In this document: in pieces, positions 53,701-64,000 of the stretch | Layout of the letters: each line of letters opens with the position of its first letter | Position numbering within the stretch: the first letter of the stretch is position 1 | NCBI RefSeq assembly: GCF_007565055.1 | Contig: NC_044553.1 | Coordinates: forward strand, 42,707,420 to 42,771,419 | Source of the DNA: Rhinopithecus roxellana | Taxonomy: Eukaryota > Chordata > Mammalia > Primates > Cercopithecidae | Length of the DNA: 64,000 nt | Direction: 5' to 3' | Program-made: the position numbers and the translations under genes | Notes under the pieces: generated by a model | Database searches by the model: none | The model's input: only the letters and a program-made list of their open reading frames with translations | What the model was told of the DNA's origin: nothing

Positions 53701-54925
53701 GGATGTACCCTCAGACAGTACCAGCTAATTCACTAAACGTACTGCTTCCCATGGTATCTGAAATGTGGTCATATTGTCTGAAATGTTAGATATTAAAGAT
53801 TCATTCTTAATAAACATCCTTTTTTAAAAAAGAAATTTAATGGCACTTTTCCCACTATCTGCATTCATACCTTAGTAGAAAATGCTTTTCTCTTAAAGTC
53901 TAGCCAACTACTGCCACACAAAGACACAGGATTTCTGATGGGAGGAAAGATATAAAATGTTGAAGCACAGAGCATCCAGGAGAGGAAAAGCCAAGCCTGC
54001 TTATACATTTCACCAGGGTTTAGCATGGTAAGGGGGCAAATGCAAAGAAACCCATACCAAAGAACTTAACCTCCTAATCACATCAGGAAAAAGACAAGAC
54101 CTCTGCTTCTTTCTCCCTCCTACATTGATTGATTGGTTTCCTAAAGAAAACTGAGAGCTCAGCATGATACTAACTAGATTATGGTCTAAATGAGCCTTTA
54201 GGAGCTTCCCTATTGCGTAGAGTTCCAAGCCACTATTTACAAATGAACTTTGGGAGCCTGGATGCTTTTAAATTTTTTTTAATTGAAAAAAATATAAAAC
54301 AGCACGAATGTTCATGCATATGAAAACTCTATGCACTGCAGAAAGAAATCCAAAACTCTTGACAACTCCCTTTTAAAAAATCATTGCTTATATATTTTCT
54401 TACTATTAAATACAATTACTATAGTACATTGAACAATAAGTGCTAAAAGTCTAATTTGTTCAAGACAAACAAGTCTGAAAGAATATTGAATGAAGACTCT
54501 TGATACTTATTTGGATTAAAGTTGGCAGAGTTCATGATGACCCATACTATTAAGAGGTTTTTCTGCCACTAGGCAGAGTTTGGAATCTAAAACAAACCAC
54601 CAAAAAACTAGATTTCTTCACACTGTGTTTATGAAGAATAAGTACTAGTATAAGAAAATCTTCAGTTTTATGTATATAACCTTCTAATTTGAATAACAAG
54701 AATCGTAATAGCAGTACTCTAAAGTATTTCACACAAAAGGAAAACACTGATCACAAATCTAATTCTAAGCACTCTATCTGAAGAACAATTTATCTTTCAC
54801 AAGCTAAGCTGTTTCAGTATTAGTGAGTCGAGGAACACCTAGAAGCATGTGGACCAGAAATTCTCTAGTGCATGAGCAAATCAAGTTCTGAGAAAGGAAC
54901 TGATGCTTTTAAAATATTTCTGTCT

Positions 54926-55242
54926 GGCCGGCCTGGTGGCTCACGCCTGTAATCCTAGCACTTTGGGAGGCTGAGGAGGACAGATCACTTGAGGTCAGGA
55001 GTTTGTGATCAGCCTGGTCAACATAGTAAACCCCGTCTCTACTAAAAATATAAAAATTAGCCGGGTGTGATGGTGAGCAACTGTAATCCTAGCTACTCAG
55101 GAGGCGGAGGCAGAAGAATCGTTTGAACCAGGGAGGCAGATGTTGCAGTGAGCCGACATCTCATCACTGCACTCCAGCCTGGGCGACAGTGCAAGATGGC
55201 TCAAAAAAAACAAGACAAAACAAAACAAAAACAAAAAAACAC
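54926..55242 (+). mobile_element. Alu in the probable PYGO1 3'UTR
   Basis: Full Alu, antisense to PYGO1, with a CAAAACAAAAC tail. It is the only repeat of size in the 51170-58270 block. Confidence 0.94.
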
Positions 55243-55334
55243 CTTTCTGTCAATAACCTGGCTTTGGTGAGTAAACCTAGATGCTCATAGTTAGCCAGGT
55301 TGAACTTCAGCAAAACTCAAGGATGTCAGAGAGT

Positions 55335-55358
55335 GTGTGAGTGTGTGTGTGTGTGTGT
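55335..55358. repeat. (GT)n microsatellite
   Basis: Short GTGTGT run with interruptions. Confidence 0.85.
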
Positions 55359-58270
55359 AAGATGAGGACTTTCAGTGAAGGAAAGGGATAAAAAAGGTAC
55401 AATTCCACTTGTGTTTTTTTCCATCACTGCGTATTTTTAAAATTGAAGGCAGCTTATCATTTGTCCTAAGAAGCCATTTCAGTTTGTATAATAGCCTTCT
55501 TCAGACAAATTATCATCTGGCTTTCTTATATTTCATCACTTTTTCCATCCAAAAGCATCTATATAACTTTTGACTTAGCATTACGTAGAGACAAATGTAG
55601 AACTAGCAAGAAAATTATTTCAAACACATGCACACTATTCATCAGCATGATTACAGCTTAGCTATGATTCACTGTCAGAATGAACCATGAGTTTTTCTTC
55701 TGAATATTTACAGATTCTTATTTAAGTAAGGTGGTTTGAAGACCTAAACACCTGAATAAAAATTCACCTGTTTGTAGGTTTTTAAAAACAACTATATGGA
55801 AATAGAAAATGAATTATATTGCATAACAAATACTGTTAGACTAGCTTGGGAGAGGTTATTTCATTTTCACAAAAACAGTTAACTACTGAAACTTAAAGAA
55901 ATAAAGGGTTTAAGAAACTGCATAATCGATTTTAGTAATGATCACAACTCAAGTACTACCGTGTAAAGTGTTAACTCCTGAGAACACTGGAAAGTCCTAC
56001 TCAAAATATCTAGCTCTATTCAGGGTAATAACAAATCATGATCTGATGCTACAACTAGGCATATAGCATGCAGTGCATCATTTATTAAAAATCAGCACTC
56101 ATTAAACTTTCAGGAGCAACATAACCAGGTTCTTAAACATTTAGAGAAGTATGTATAACAAAAACTCCAAGTAAGATGAGATCTTCAAGTATGCTAGTGA
56201 ACACCATCAAATGTCTGTCAGCCCAAAATACTGCATTTTAACCTGCTTCAACTCGTAAAGTTTTCACACAAAGGAGTACCTAGAAGTATAGTTTATATCA
56301 TTTTGTTTCCCAAAATTGTAAAGATAAATATTTTACAACTACTGAAAATATTTTGTACTCATCTCTAACTAGTCAAGGGTAAATGGAGAAAACCTTATAC
56401 TACCTTGTACCATATGAAATTGCTGTTTTTGTAGGTCAAAATTAAAACACTGTATTTAAAAAAATAAGTTTTATTCAATCAAAATATGCATCAGGAGCAT
56501 GAACAGTTTTCTTCCAACAGAATATTAAAGGTTTAACTTTTATAAAATTCATCATTTGTTAGGCTGTATAAATCGTTCACATCTTCCAGTTACTTCATCT
56601 CAATTGGGGAATGCATTGTTTCTTAGAAAAAGCTCCAAATGATAAAGACAGTAGTCCATGGAATAAAGATCCAGTGACTAAAATGGACATGACAAAATTT
56701 CATAGCCCAAGTCACTTAACTTTTGCTTTAGTAGCTTCTGACATGTGAGGTCGAGTCCTTGTCTTAAAAGTGTAGATTCCTGTGTGTTACCCAAAGGACA
56801 TTGTTTTTAAATCACATTTTTCATGCATAATTTAAATTTCTTGACAATATGCTGCTGCCATCATTGTTTCACTTGGGTTTAAATAATAGTAATTATTTAT
56901 TTCCTTCGTAGATCACCACACAATCTTCAGAATTGTTTTTGGTTGCAATGATAATGGTGGCAACATATTAGGGAGCTTTACCAGCCTCCAACGATTGTAT
57001 AAATTGTCATTAGTTGTCAGACACTATACTTTTTTTTTTTTGGCCACAGGTTAGAAACTGCTCCAAAAAATGGATTTCTGCTGTTTTGAATCTTAATGAG
57101 CACACCTCCAACTGTCTCCATTCTTGATCATCCCTCAAGAGGGTACTCTCAGGTCCATTTTTATACTTTCCCCCAGTCACAGTGGGAGCTCCTTAAGTCT
57201 TCTGCAAGGCTTCAAATTGTTGTTTGCGAGTTAGATTTCACTTTGGCTCTTAATTGATCTTTGTTTAAAATGGATTTTGATCTCCCCTAAGGTTCATTTT
57301 TGAAATTTAGATCCCTAGAACAAGATTTTTCAAACCACCACTGAGTAGTTCTTTTACTAGCAGAGCCCTCTAAGGCCAAATGGATGTTTCTACCTTCCTC
57401 ATTTGCAATATATCCCAGTTCAAAATTATACAAAAAGTATTCACAATTCTTCTGTGGATACTACAGTATTCCTCTGGAAAACAATAAACAATAACAAAAC
57501 AACTCGATATCAAAGAAAAGTAGGAGCATAATACTATCATAATTCTAAATAGCACAACTGGGACATACGTTACGCCAACTACTAATTGCAGTCAATTTTC
57601 AACTGATCTAATATTAGCAATTTCATGTGGTACCATCCACAAGTTAATCAACAATACTTACTGAGAATTTACTATATGCTAAGATCTGTCTTGTATCTGT
57701 ACAAACAGATATCCTGAAAACTCACTTGAAAATATGAAACTCATTAATTCCAAAGACCCTAGTGGAGGAGGAATCTGGTGTCATACTATTATTTTTTTAA
57801 TCCATAAAAATGTATGCTTTCCCCCATGTTACAGTTACATATATTATGTTGTGAAGACGTGTTAAGTGGATCCTTGATAAACTTTTTGAACTAAATCTTT
57901 AATATGGTACAACCAAAGTTGAGCACTGAAATACACGTATTTCAATGATTCTAACTTTCAAAAGTTAAAACTTGCCTACATTTATTATATATTATTTTGA
58001 AGTTTCAAGAGGCTTTTATGTTTGTGATAAATAACAACAACTAACATTTATTTATAAATGCTTCTAAAGCACCCCCATATACATTATTCTCATTTAAGAC
58101 AGCAAGCAAAGACAATAAAAAATTTGCTCTAGTATGAGTGATTAATAAAAACTAAGTAAATAATGTTTTTGTGTATGCATTTAAAAAAATAATGTAAAAC
58201 ATTAAAATCCTGTGCCAATGAACTTTCACAATACACAGGAAAATAAACCCACTTTAGTTAATGCCTATGA

Positions 58271-59395
58271 TTAAGCATCACTGCCCACTGCAGATGGACC
58301 GAAAGTGTCTCTAGTACGCATTAACTGGACATCCTTGTCAGCCATACAGGTATCACAGCCCCATACTGCAGATGCTTCTGCAGTTAAGAGGCCATAAGCT
58401 GTTTCAGTCATTCCAGTACAGATCCGATGAAACCATTTCTGACAAGAGGCCTCACATAAGATGGCATCCTGATCATCGTTCACCTCGTTTGTACAAATTC
58501 CACAAGGATACACTGGGTCGGAAGATGAATGGCCATGACGGTTTGGGTGAAGAGAAGATTTATTGCTTTTTTCAGTGGTGCAGGCATCTGCTGCACCTCT
58601 TGGTTGTCGTGGCTTATTCTGCGTTCCATTTGCATGGTTATTGTTTGTGGCTTCAGTGCTACTTGAACGGCTGTTCTCTTGATTTACTGCATTGTTTCGA
58701 TTAACATTTTTTAATTCAATATTACTCTGATTCACTGTGTCATCCATATTCAAGTGAGGTGGATGAGCAGAGGAATTTTGATTAGTGTTTTTGGTTGCTC
58801 CTTGAGTAAAGTCTTGTTTTGGGGGAGGTGCTTTTGCTTGACCAAAAGTGTTTGGGGGAGGAATAAAAGAATGATTAGATTCTAATGGAGAAGTAAAATT
58901 TGAATTATTTCCAGGAACAAAATTAGATGCCAAATCAGGGTTAGAAACTTGGCTAGCGTTCTGTGGAGGAATCTGACTGAAATTTTCAGCAGGACTTTGT
59001 CTAAAATGTTGATTAGGCATGTTGACATTCTGACTTAGTGCATTATTATAAGATGGGTTACCGAAACTTGAATTATCATGTGGCCCAAAAGTAAAAGCAT
59101 GAGGTCGATTAAAACCCATGCCCAGAGGATTCTGAGGAAATGGGTGTGGCTGGTTCCTGAGTGAGTAAGGACCACAGTATGGGGAAGACATTCTTGGGGG
59201 AACGTGAGGTGGCATTCTGAATGTACTATAGCCTCCAAAGCCAGGATAACCAGGGCCAAGATATGGATTTGACGAAGGTAGTGGTTTATAGGAAATAGTA
59301 TTATAGTTGTCATCAAATGGATTAGCAGCCACTAGATGGTCAGAGTTTGGATTCGGTGGTGGAGCATACTCAGACAATGGAGGAAAAGAAGGTCC
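58271..59395 (-). CDS. PYGO1: PYGO1 last coding exon, residues 46-419, with PHD finger
   Basis: Pygopus homolog 1 is a nuclear Wnt/beta-catenin co-activator that binds BCL9 and methylated histone H3K4. After a TTTCAG acceptor the exon reads GPSFPPLSEYAPPP and runs to GPSAVGSDA and a TAA stop. The NPF motif (residues 70-72) of the N-terminal homology domain is present. The middle is a long, low-complexity Asn/Pro/Ser-rich stretch, as usual in this family. The C-terminal PHD finger spans about residues 341-395 with all C4HC3 ligands visible: CGIC, CEASC, FHRIC and CDTC. The frame is intact. Compared with the human protein as I remember it, a few substitutions are visible (for example Thr in HAFTFGPHD and Asp in RTRDTFG). 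The true first codon of this exon is glycine after the splice site; the TTG in PPLSEY is not a start. Confidence 0.97.
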   Translation of the reverse strand, partial: GPSFPPLSEYAPPPNPNSDHLVAANPFDDNYNTISYKPLPSSNPYLGPGYPGFGGYSTFRMPPHVPPRMSSPYCGPYSLRNQPHPFPQNPLGMGFNRPHAFTFGPHDNSSFGNPSYNNALSQNVNMPNQHFRQSPAENFSQIPPQNASQVSNPDLASNFVPGNNSNFTSPLESNHSFIPPPNTFGQAKAPPPKQDFTQGATKNTNQNSSAHPPHLNMDDTVNQSNIELKNVNRNNAVNQENSRSSSTEATNNNHANGTQNKPRQPRGAADACTTEKSNKSSLHPNRHGHSSSDPVYPCGICTNEVNDDQDAILCEASCQKWFHRICTGMTETAYGLLTAEASAVWGCDTCMADKDVQLMRTRDTFGPSAVGSDA

Positions 59396-60231
59396 CTGAA
59401 ATGAGAATGTAAAGTAAAATACATGTTTTTGATCAAATATGTTATTAAAATTGTCCTGTTACCTTAATACCTGTGAACCCAGTATTAGTCAAATTTCTCT
59501 TGCAGTGTTGTTACAAACATTTATTATCTTCACTTGACCTTTCAGTTATGACTAATGTTTACATTTAATTATACTTGCTGACAAAAATATTTAGGTTTAT
59601 TTCATTTATGAAAGAAAATAAGGTATGATTTTCTGAGCTCAAATCCATTGTAACTTCAAACCCCAAAAGTATTTAACTTTCAAAAGAAACTTCATTATCC
59701 TAATTTTCATTTAATATGCTTACCTATAACTCTGGAATCTTTCACTTAAATACTAAAGTAGTCTAACCTAAAACACCTTTCATACACCAAATAGTCACAA
59801 AATTTAATAACAACAATCAGAATCTAAGTTTTTCCCCTAGCTTAACTTCAGGGAGATACAATTAAAGTATTCCCAAAACATTAAGCTCTGGGCCCCAGAC
59901 TGAAAAAATAAACTGCCAGTTTTAGTCACACTGCAAGTTTAACAGATGGTGGTCAAAATGATCAAAAGATCAGTAATCTGTACACACAAACTTACTAGTA
60001 GCCTTTATCATAAAAAGACTGCTTCAAATTTATAAAGAATAAAGCCATAAGAGCCTGTATGTATAATTGCTTGTTATAATCGAAAGTTATAACAAAGGCC
60101 TCCATCATGATTGCTTCGTGATATGCACATAATACTAAATTACTATTATAGTTGAACAATTACTTCAGGTTAAAATTGTTACTATATATTTTTAAATCTT
60201 TTAATAGAACTACAGGCATTCATGCCCTTGA

Positions 60232-60567
<336 letters not shown>

Positions 60568-60678
60568 TAAGAACAAGCATTTTAATTTGCCCACACTTCC
60601 TTTCTGCGAGATCTACTCTATGCCGATAGTCCGACAATAGCCACTAGTTACAGACTTAAACAACAAAAAAAAAGTACA

Positions 60679-60979
<301 letters not shown>

Positions 60980-61129
60980 TCACTTGAATGATTGATTGAA
61001 AGTACAATGAATGATTGAAAGTACAATCACTTGAACAGAAAACAAAACTTATGACCAAGTTTAAATTTACCTCATCAGCCTGATCATACTAGTAAAGAAA
61101 AACTGTTATTAAAGAAAATGTCAGTTTAC

Positions 61130-61215
61130 CTGTGTATTTGCCTTGCGTTTTTTCTTATCCGGGCTTCCTAGTTGTACACCTGGTCCTCCTAACCCATCCA
61201 GTCCACTATCACCAC
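61130..61215 (-). CDS. PYGO1: PYGO1 coding exon 2, residues 17(part)-45
   Basis: This 86-base exon encodes GDSGLDGLGGPGVQL, then GSPDKKKRKANTQ. It lies between a polypyrimidine-TTTAG acceptor (AG at 61217-61216) and a CAG|GTAAAC donor. It begins with the last two bases of a split glycine codon, so the upstream exon, which would carry MPAENSP... and lies past 64000, must end in phase 1. The basic run KKKRK (residues 37-41) is the nuclear localisation signal in the N-terminal homology domain of Pygopus proteins. The exon joins the last exon (58271-59395) in phase 0. The length adds up exactly to the 419 residues of human PYGO1: 17 + 28 + 374. Confidence 0.95.
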
Positions 61216-61389
61216 CTAAAAAAAAAATTCAGATAATATTTCCCACTTGTAAGTGAAGTTATTTTATATCTCACAGTAATATCTATTATATTTACCTGTT
61301 AATGTTTTCTGTTTTTGTTAGACACGAGAAATACTAAGCTTTCATTATCTTTATTTTTCAAAAAAGTCTTTCCCATAGTTTCAGCCAGA

Positions 61390-61900
61390 TATAGCCATTC
61401 ATCCCTGCTCCCATGTTTATTATTCTTTCAGTGAAAAAGCAAAGTCTCTCTCTCACTCTAAAACCTTTAGTAATCTGGTTCCCTGTCTCAGAGGCCACCA
61501 CTATTACTAGTTTCTGGTCTACCTTTCCAAAGATAATCTAGATATATTCAAGTATAATATTTTTTTTTGGCAGAAAGAACACAAATGCTTTCTTACTTGG
61601 AGATCATTCCATATCACTCTATTTAGAACTTCTTTATTCTCTAATAACTGAGTAGTATTCTATAGCGTGACTACACTATGATTCATTAAACTAGTCCCCC
61701 CCATACTGATGACAGTTTAAGTTGTTTCCAACAAAAATCCATGTATAAATGCCTTCAGAGAGATTTACAAGTAGTTCCTAGAACCAGAATTATGGCATCA
61801 AAGGTATATGTGTTTTAATTCTTAAAGATATTGTTAAAAATGCAACAACGTTTCCAAATATTGCTTTCTCAACAGTATATGATCAAGGAAAGCAAAAGCT
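61390..61900 (-). mobile_element. ancient L1M fragment
   Basis: Contains AGTTTAAGTTGTTTCCAACA and ATGGCATCAAAGG-like motifs of the L1M 3' region in reverse. Confidence 0.55.
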
Positions 61901-61934
61901 TGACTATCAATTTAAGAGGTTAAAGAAAGTTTAT

Positions 61935-62390
61935 GAAACGAATTTTTTCAGCTTTAAGAAACATTTTATTATGGAGAATTCTGAACATATACAACATACA
62001 GAGAAGAATAAAATTAACCCCATATGCCTATCAGCCAGCCCTAATAACCATCAATTCATGTTCAATCTTGTGTTTTCAACACCACCTTCACCTTTCTCCA
62101 TCCAGTACTACTTTGAAGAAAATTTCAGACATCATTTTATTGGTAAATATTTCAGAATGTATTTCTAAAAACTAGGAACTGAAAAAAAGTACAATGCCAT
62201 TCTAGCCACTATAGAAATTAACAATAATCCTTCATATTATTTCATACCCAATCCAAATATCTCATAATATCTGTATGGTTTGTTTAGATTGGGATCCAAA
62301 TATGGTCAATAGATTACAACTGGTTTGACATGTCTTTTAACTGATATACTTCCCTCCATCACTGTTTTTTCCTTGCAATGTATTAAGTGA
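61935..62390 (+). mobile_element. ancient L1M-type 3' fragment
   Basis: The order CTGAACATATACAACATACA, TTTCAGACATCATTTTATTG, TTCAGAATGTATTTCTAAAA and GATTGGGATCCAAATATGG matches a well-known old L1 3' region. A trailing piece may lie at 62900-63000. Confidence 0.6.
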
Positions 62391-63032
62391 AAGAACCAGA
62401 TTGATTATTGTTCCAATTATTAAGCTATCATCTTTTAGCTCCAACCCCTCTTAGTGACACTGGGACTGGGACTTTGCAAACTACATTTTTCTTTTGCTGG
62501 GGTCTTCCAACAGGAGCTCTAGAGGGATACTTGAAGGCCAGGGGAGGTGATAGGGAATTGCTGCTCCTCCTGTCTGCTTAGTCTTCTTATCTCTATCATC
62601 CCAATAGGCCTTCTATCTGGCACTGGTAGTTCATCCCACTTCCCAAACCAGCTTCAACATGTTCTCTCAGAGGTATTAATACCAGCTGGGCAGCACCTCA
62701 ATCTCTAAGTCTGAGTCCAAGCTCTATCTCTTCTAATCCTCTAGGTTCTCATAACCCCAACTTCTTTTCTTTGTTAACTAAGTCCCAGATGTGGAAGTTG
62801 CTTCCTGCAGTTACTGTCCACGCTACCTCAGTTTTTACTTTTTTGGTTTTTCAACACCTGTTTAATTCCTTATATAAAATTATATTACAAACTATATTAC
62901 ATTCAATTGCAAGTGTGACTTATGTTTTCTAGCCTGGAATGTTTGATATATCTGGATTTTGCTTATTATATTTGCTGACTGACATAGTTTAACATGTTCC
63001 TTATTTCCTACAAATTGATATTGGGTCTAGAC

Positions 63033-63351
63033 CAGTGATCCCCAACCTTTTTGACACCAGGGACCAGTGGTGGGGGATGGGAGGTGGGGATGGTTGTGGA
63101 ATGAAACTGTTCCACCTCAGATCATCAGGCATTAGATTCCCATAAGGAACGCACAATCTCGATCCCTCGCATGCACAGTACACAACAGGGTTCACCCTCC
63201 TATGAGAATCTAATGCTGCTGCTGATCTGTCAGGAGGCGGAGCTCAGGCAGTAATGCTCGCTCACCAGCCACTCACCTCTTGCTGTGTGGCCTGGCTCCT
63301 AACAGGGCATGGACTAGCACCAGTCCATGGCTCAGGGGTTGCGGATCCCTG
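63033..63351 (+). mobile_element. MER1-like hAT-Charlie element (319 bp)
   Basis: Terminal inverted repeats CAGTGATCCCCAACC and GGTTGCGGATCCCTG, bordered by an exact 8-bp duplication GTCTAGAC (63025-63032 and 63352-63359), the size expected for hAT transposons. Confidence 0.88.
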
Positions 63352-63421
63352 GTCTAGACGATAGGCTTGATCAGATTCAGATTTCTGTTTTTTGCCTTGC
63401 AAAAAAACAATGTCCACTTAA

Positions 63422-64000
<579 letters not shown>

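Larger units (their letters stand above)
51170..58270 (-). other. PYGO1: probable long PYGO1 3'UTR
   Basis: Downstream of the PYGO1 stop is 7.1 kb of AT-rich sequence with only one recognisable repeat, an Alu at 54926-55242, in a window that otherwise is mostly transposon. No coding frame of substance is present. Such a repeat-poor block directly after a stop codon suggests a long 3'UTR. Several minus-strand AATAAA signals occur (about 51189-51194, 51768-51773, 52445, 56470). The one at 51189-51194 lies at the far end of the quiet block and is my best guess for the distal poly(A) site. The true end is not determined. Confidence 0.6.

Noticed and set aside
58372..58704. 110-codon plus-strand frame inside PYGO1
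   Set aside because: Antisense shadow of the PYGO1 PHD-encoding exon.
59035..59316. 93-codon minus-strand frame
   Set aside because: Alternative frame of the PYGO1 last exon.

Overview
This is vertebrate nuclear DNA from a primate, most likely an Old World monkey (macaque/baboon type). Dozens of Alu elements, several L1 elements, MaLR LTRs, MIR and hAT relics fill most of the window. The youngest Alus (for example near 432, 6935, 18178, 26767 and 27190) carry the 'gcttgagccaccgcgcccggcc' ending and other diagnostic bases I associate with cercopithecoid AluY/YR subfamilies. The species call is an inference.

Two protein-coding genes are supported, both on the minus strand. The first is the 5' end of DNAAF4 (formerly DYX1C1). 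Three consecutive coding exons lie at 19585-19707, 19097-19244 and 12237-12370 and encode residues 1-135 of a protein about 420 residues long. A GC-rich promoter with RFX X-box-like motifs lies at about 19708-19900. The remaining exons would lie beyond position 1. The second is PYGO1. Coding exon 2 (61130-61215) and the large last exon (58271-59395) join in frame and end in a complete PHD finger. Coding exon 1 lies beyond position 64000. From about 51170 to 58270 there is a repeat-poor 7 kb stretch that is probably the long PYGO1 3'UTR. The order DNAAF4 then PYGO1 on one strand matches human 15q21.3.

Layout: 1-5040 dead L1 (+) split by an AluY. 5040-12236 DNAAF4 intron packed with Alus and old LTRs. 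12237-19707 the three DNAAF4 exons and their introns. 19708-20000 promoter. 20000-51170 intergenic: an LTR, a 5'-truncated L1 (21109-24364), many Alus, a solo ERV LTR (28489-28954), a near full-length antisense L1 (33852-41320) broken by a THE1 LTR and Alus, an L1 3' fragment (41780-42540), an ancient antisense L1 region (44515-47000) and an L1-5'UTR-like block (48595-49697). 51170-61215 PYGO1 3'UTR and exons. 61216-64000 PYGO1 intron 1 with L1M, MER1-like and L1/Alu material.

I found no new genetic system. The most useful observations are local: an Alu whose tail sits 9 nt from a DNAAF4 splice donor, an in-frame upstream ATG in DNAAF4, X-box candidates, an Alu with an inverted 5' end, a tripartite Alu, a tandem duplication inside an L1, tandem repeats in an L1 5'UTR, and a 31-bp direct repeat around an Alu.
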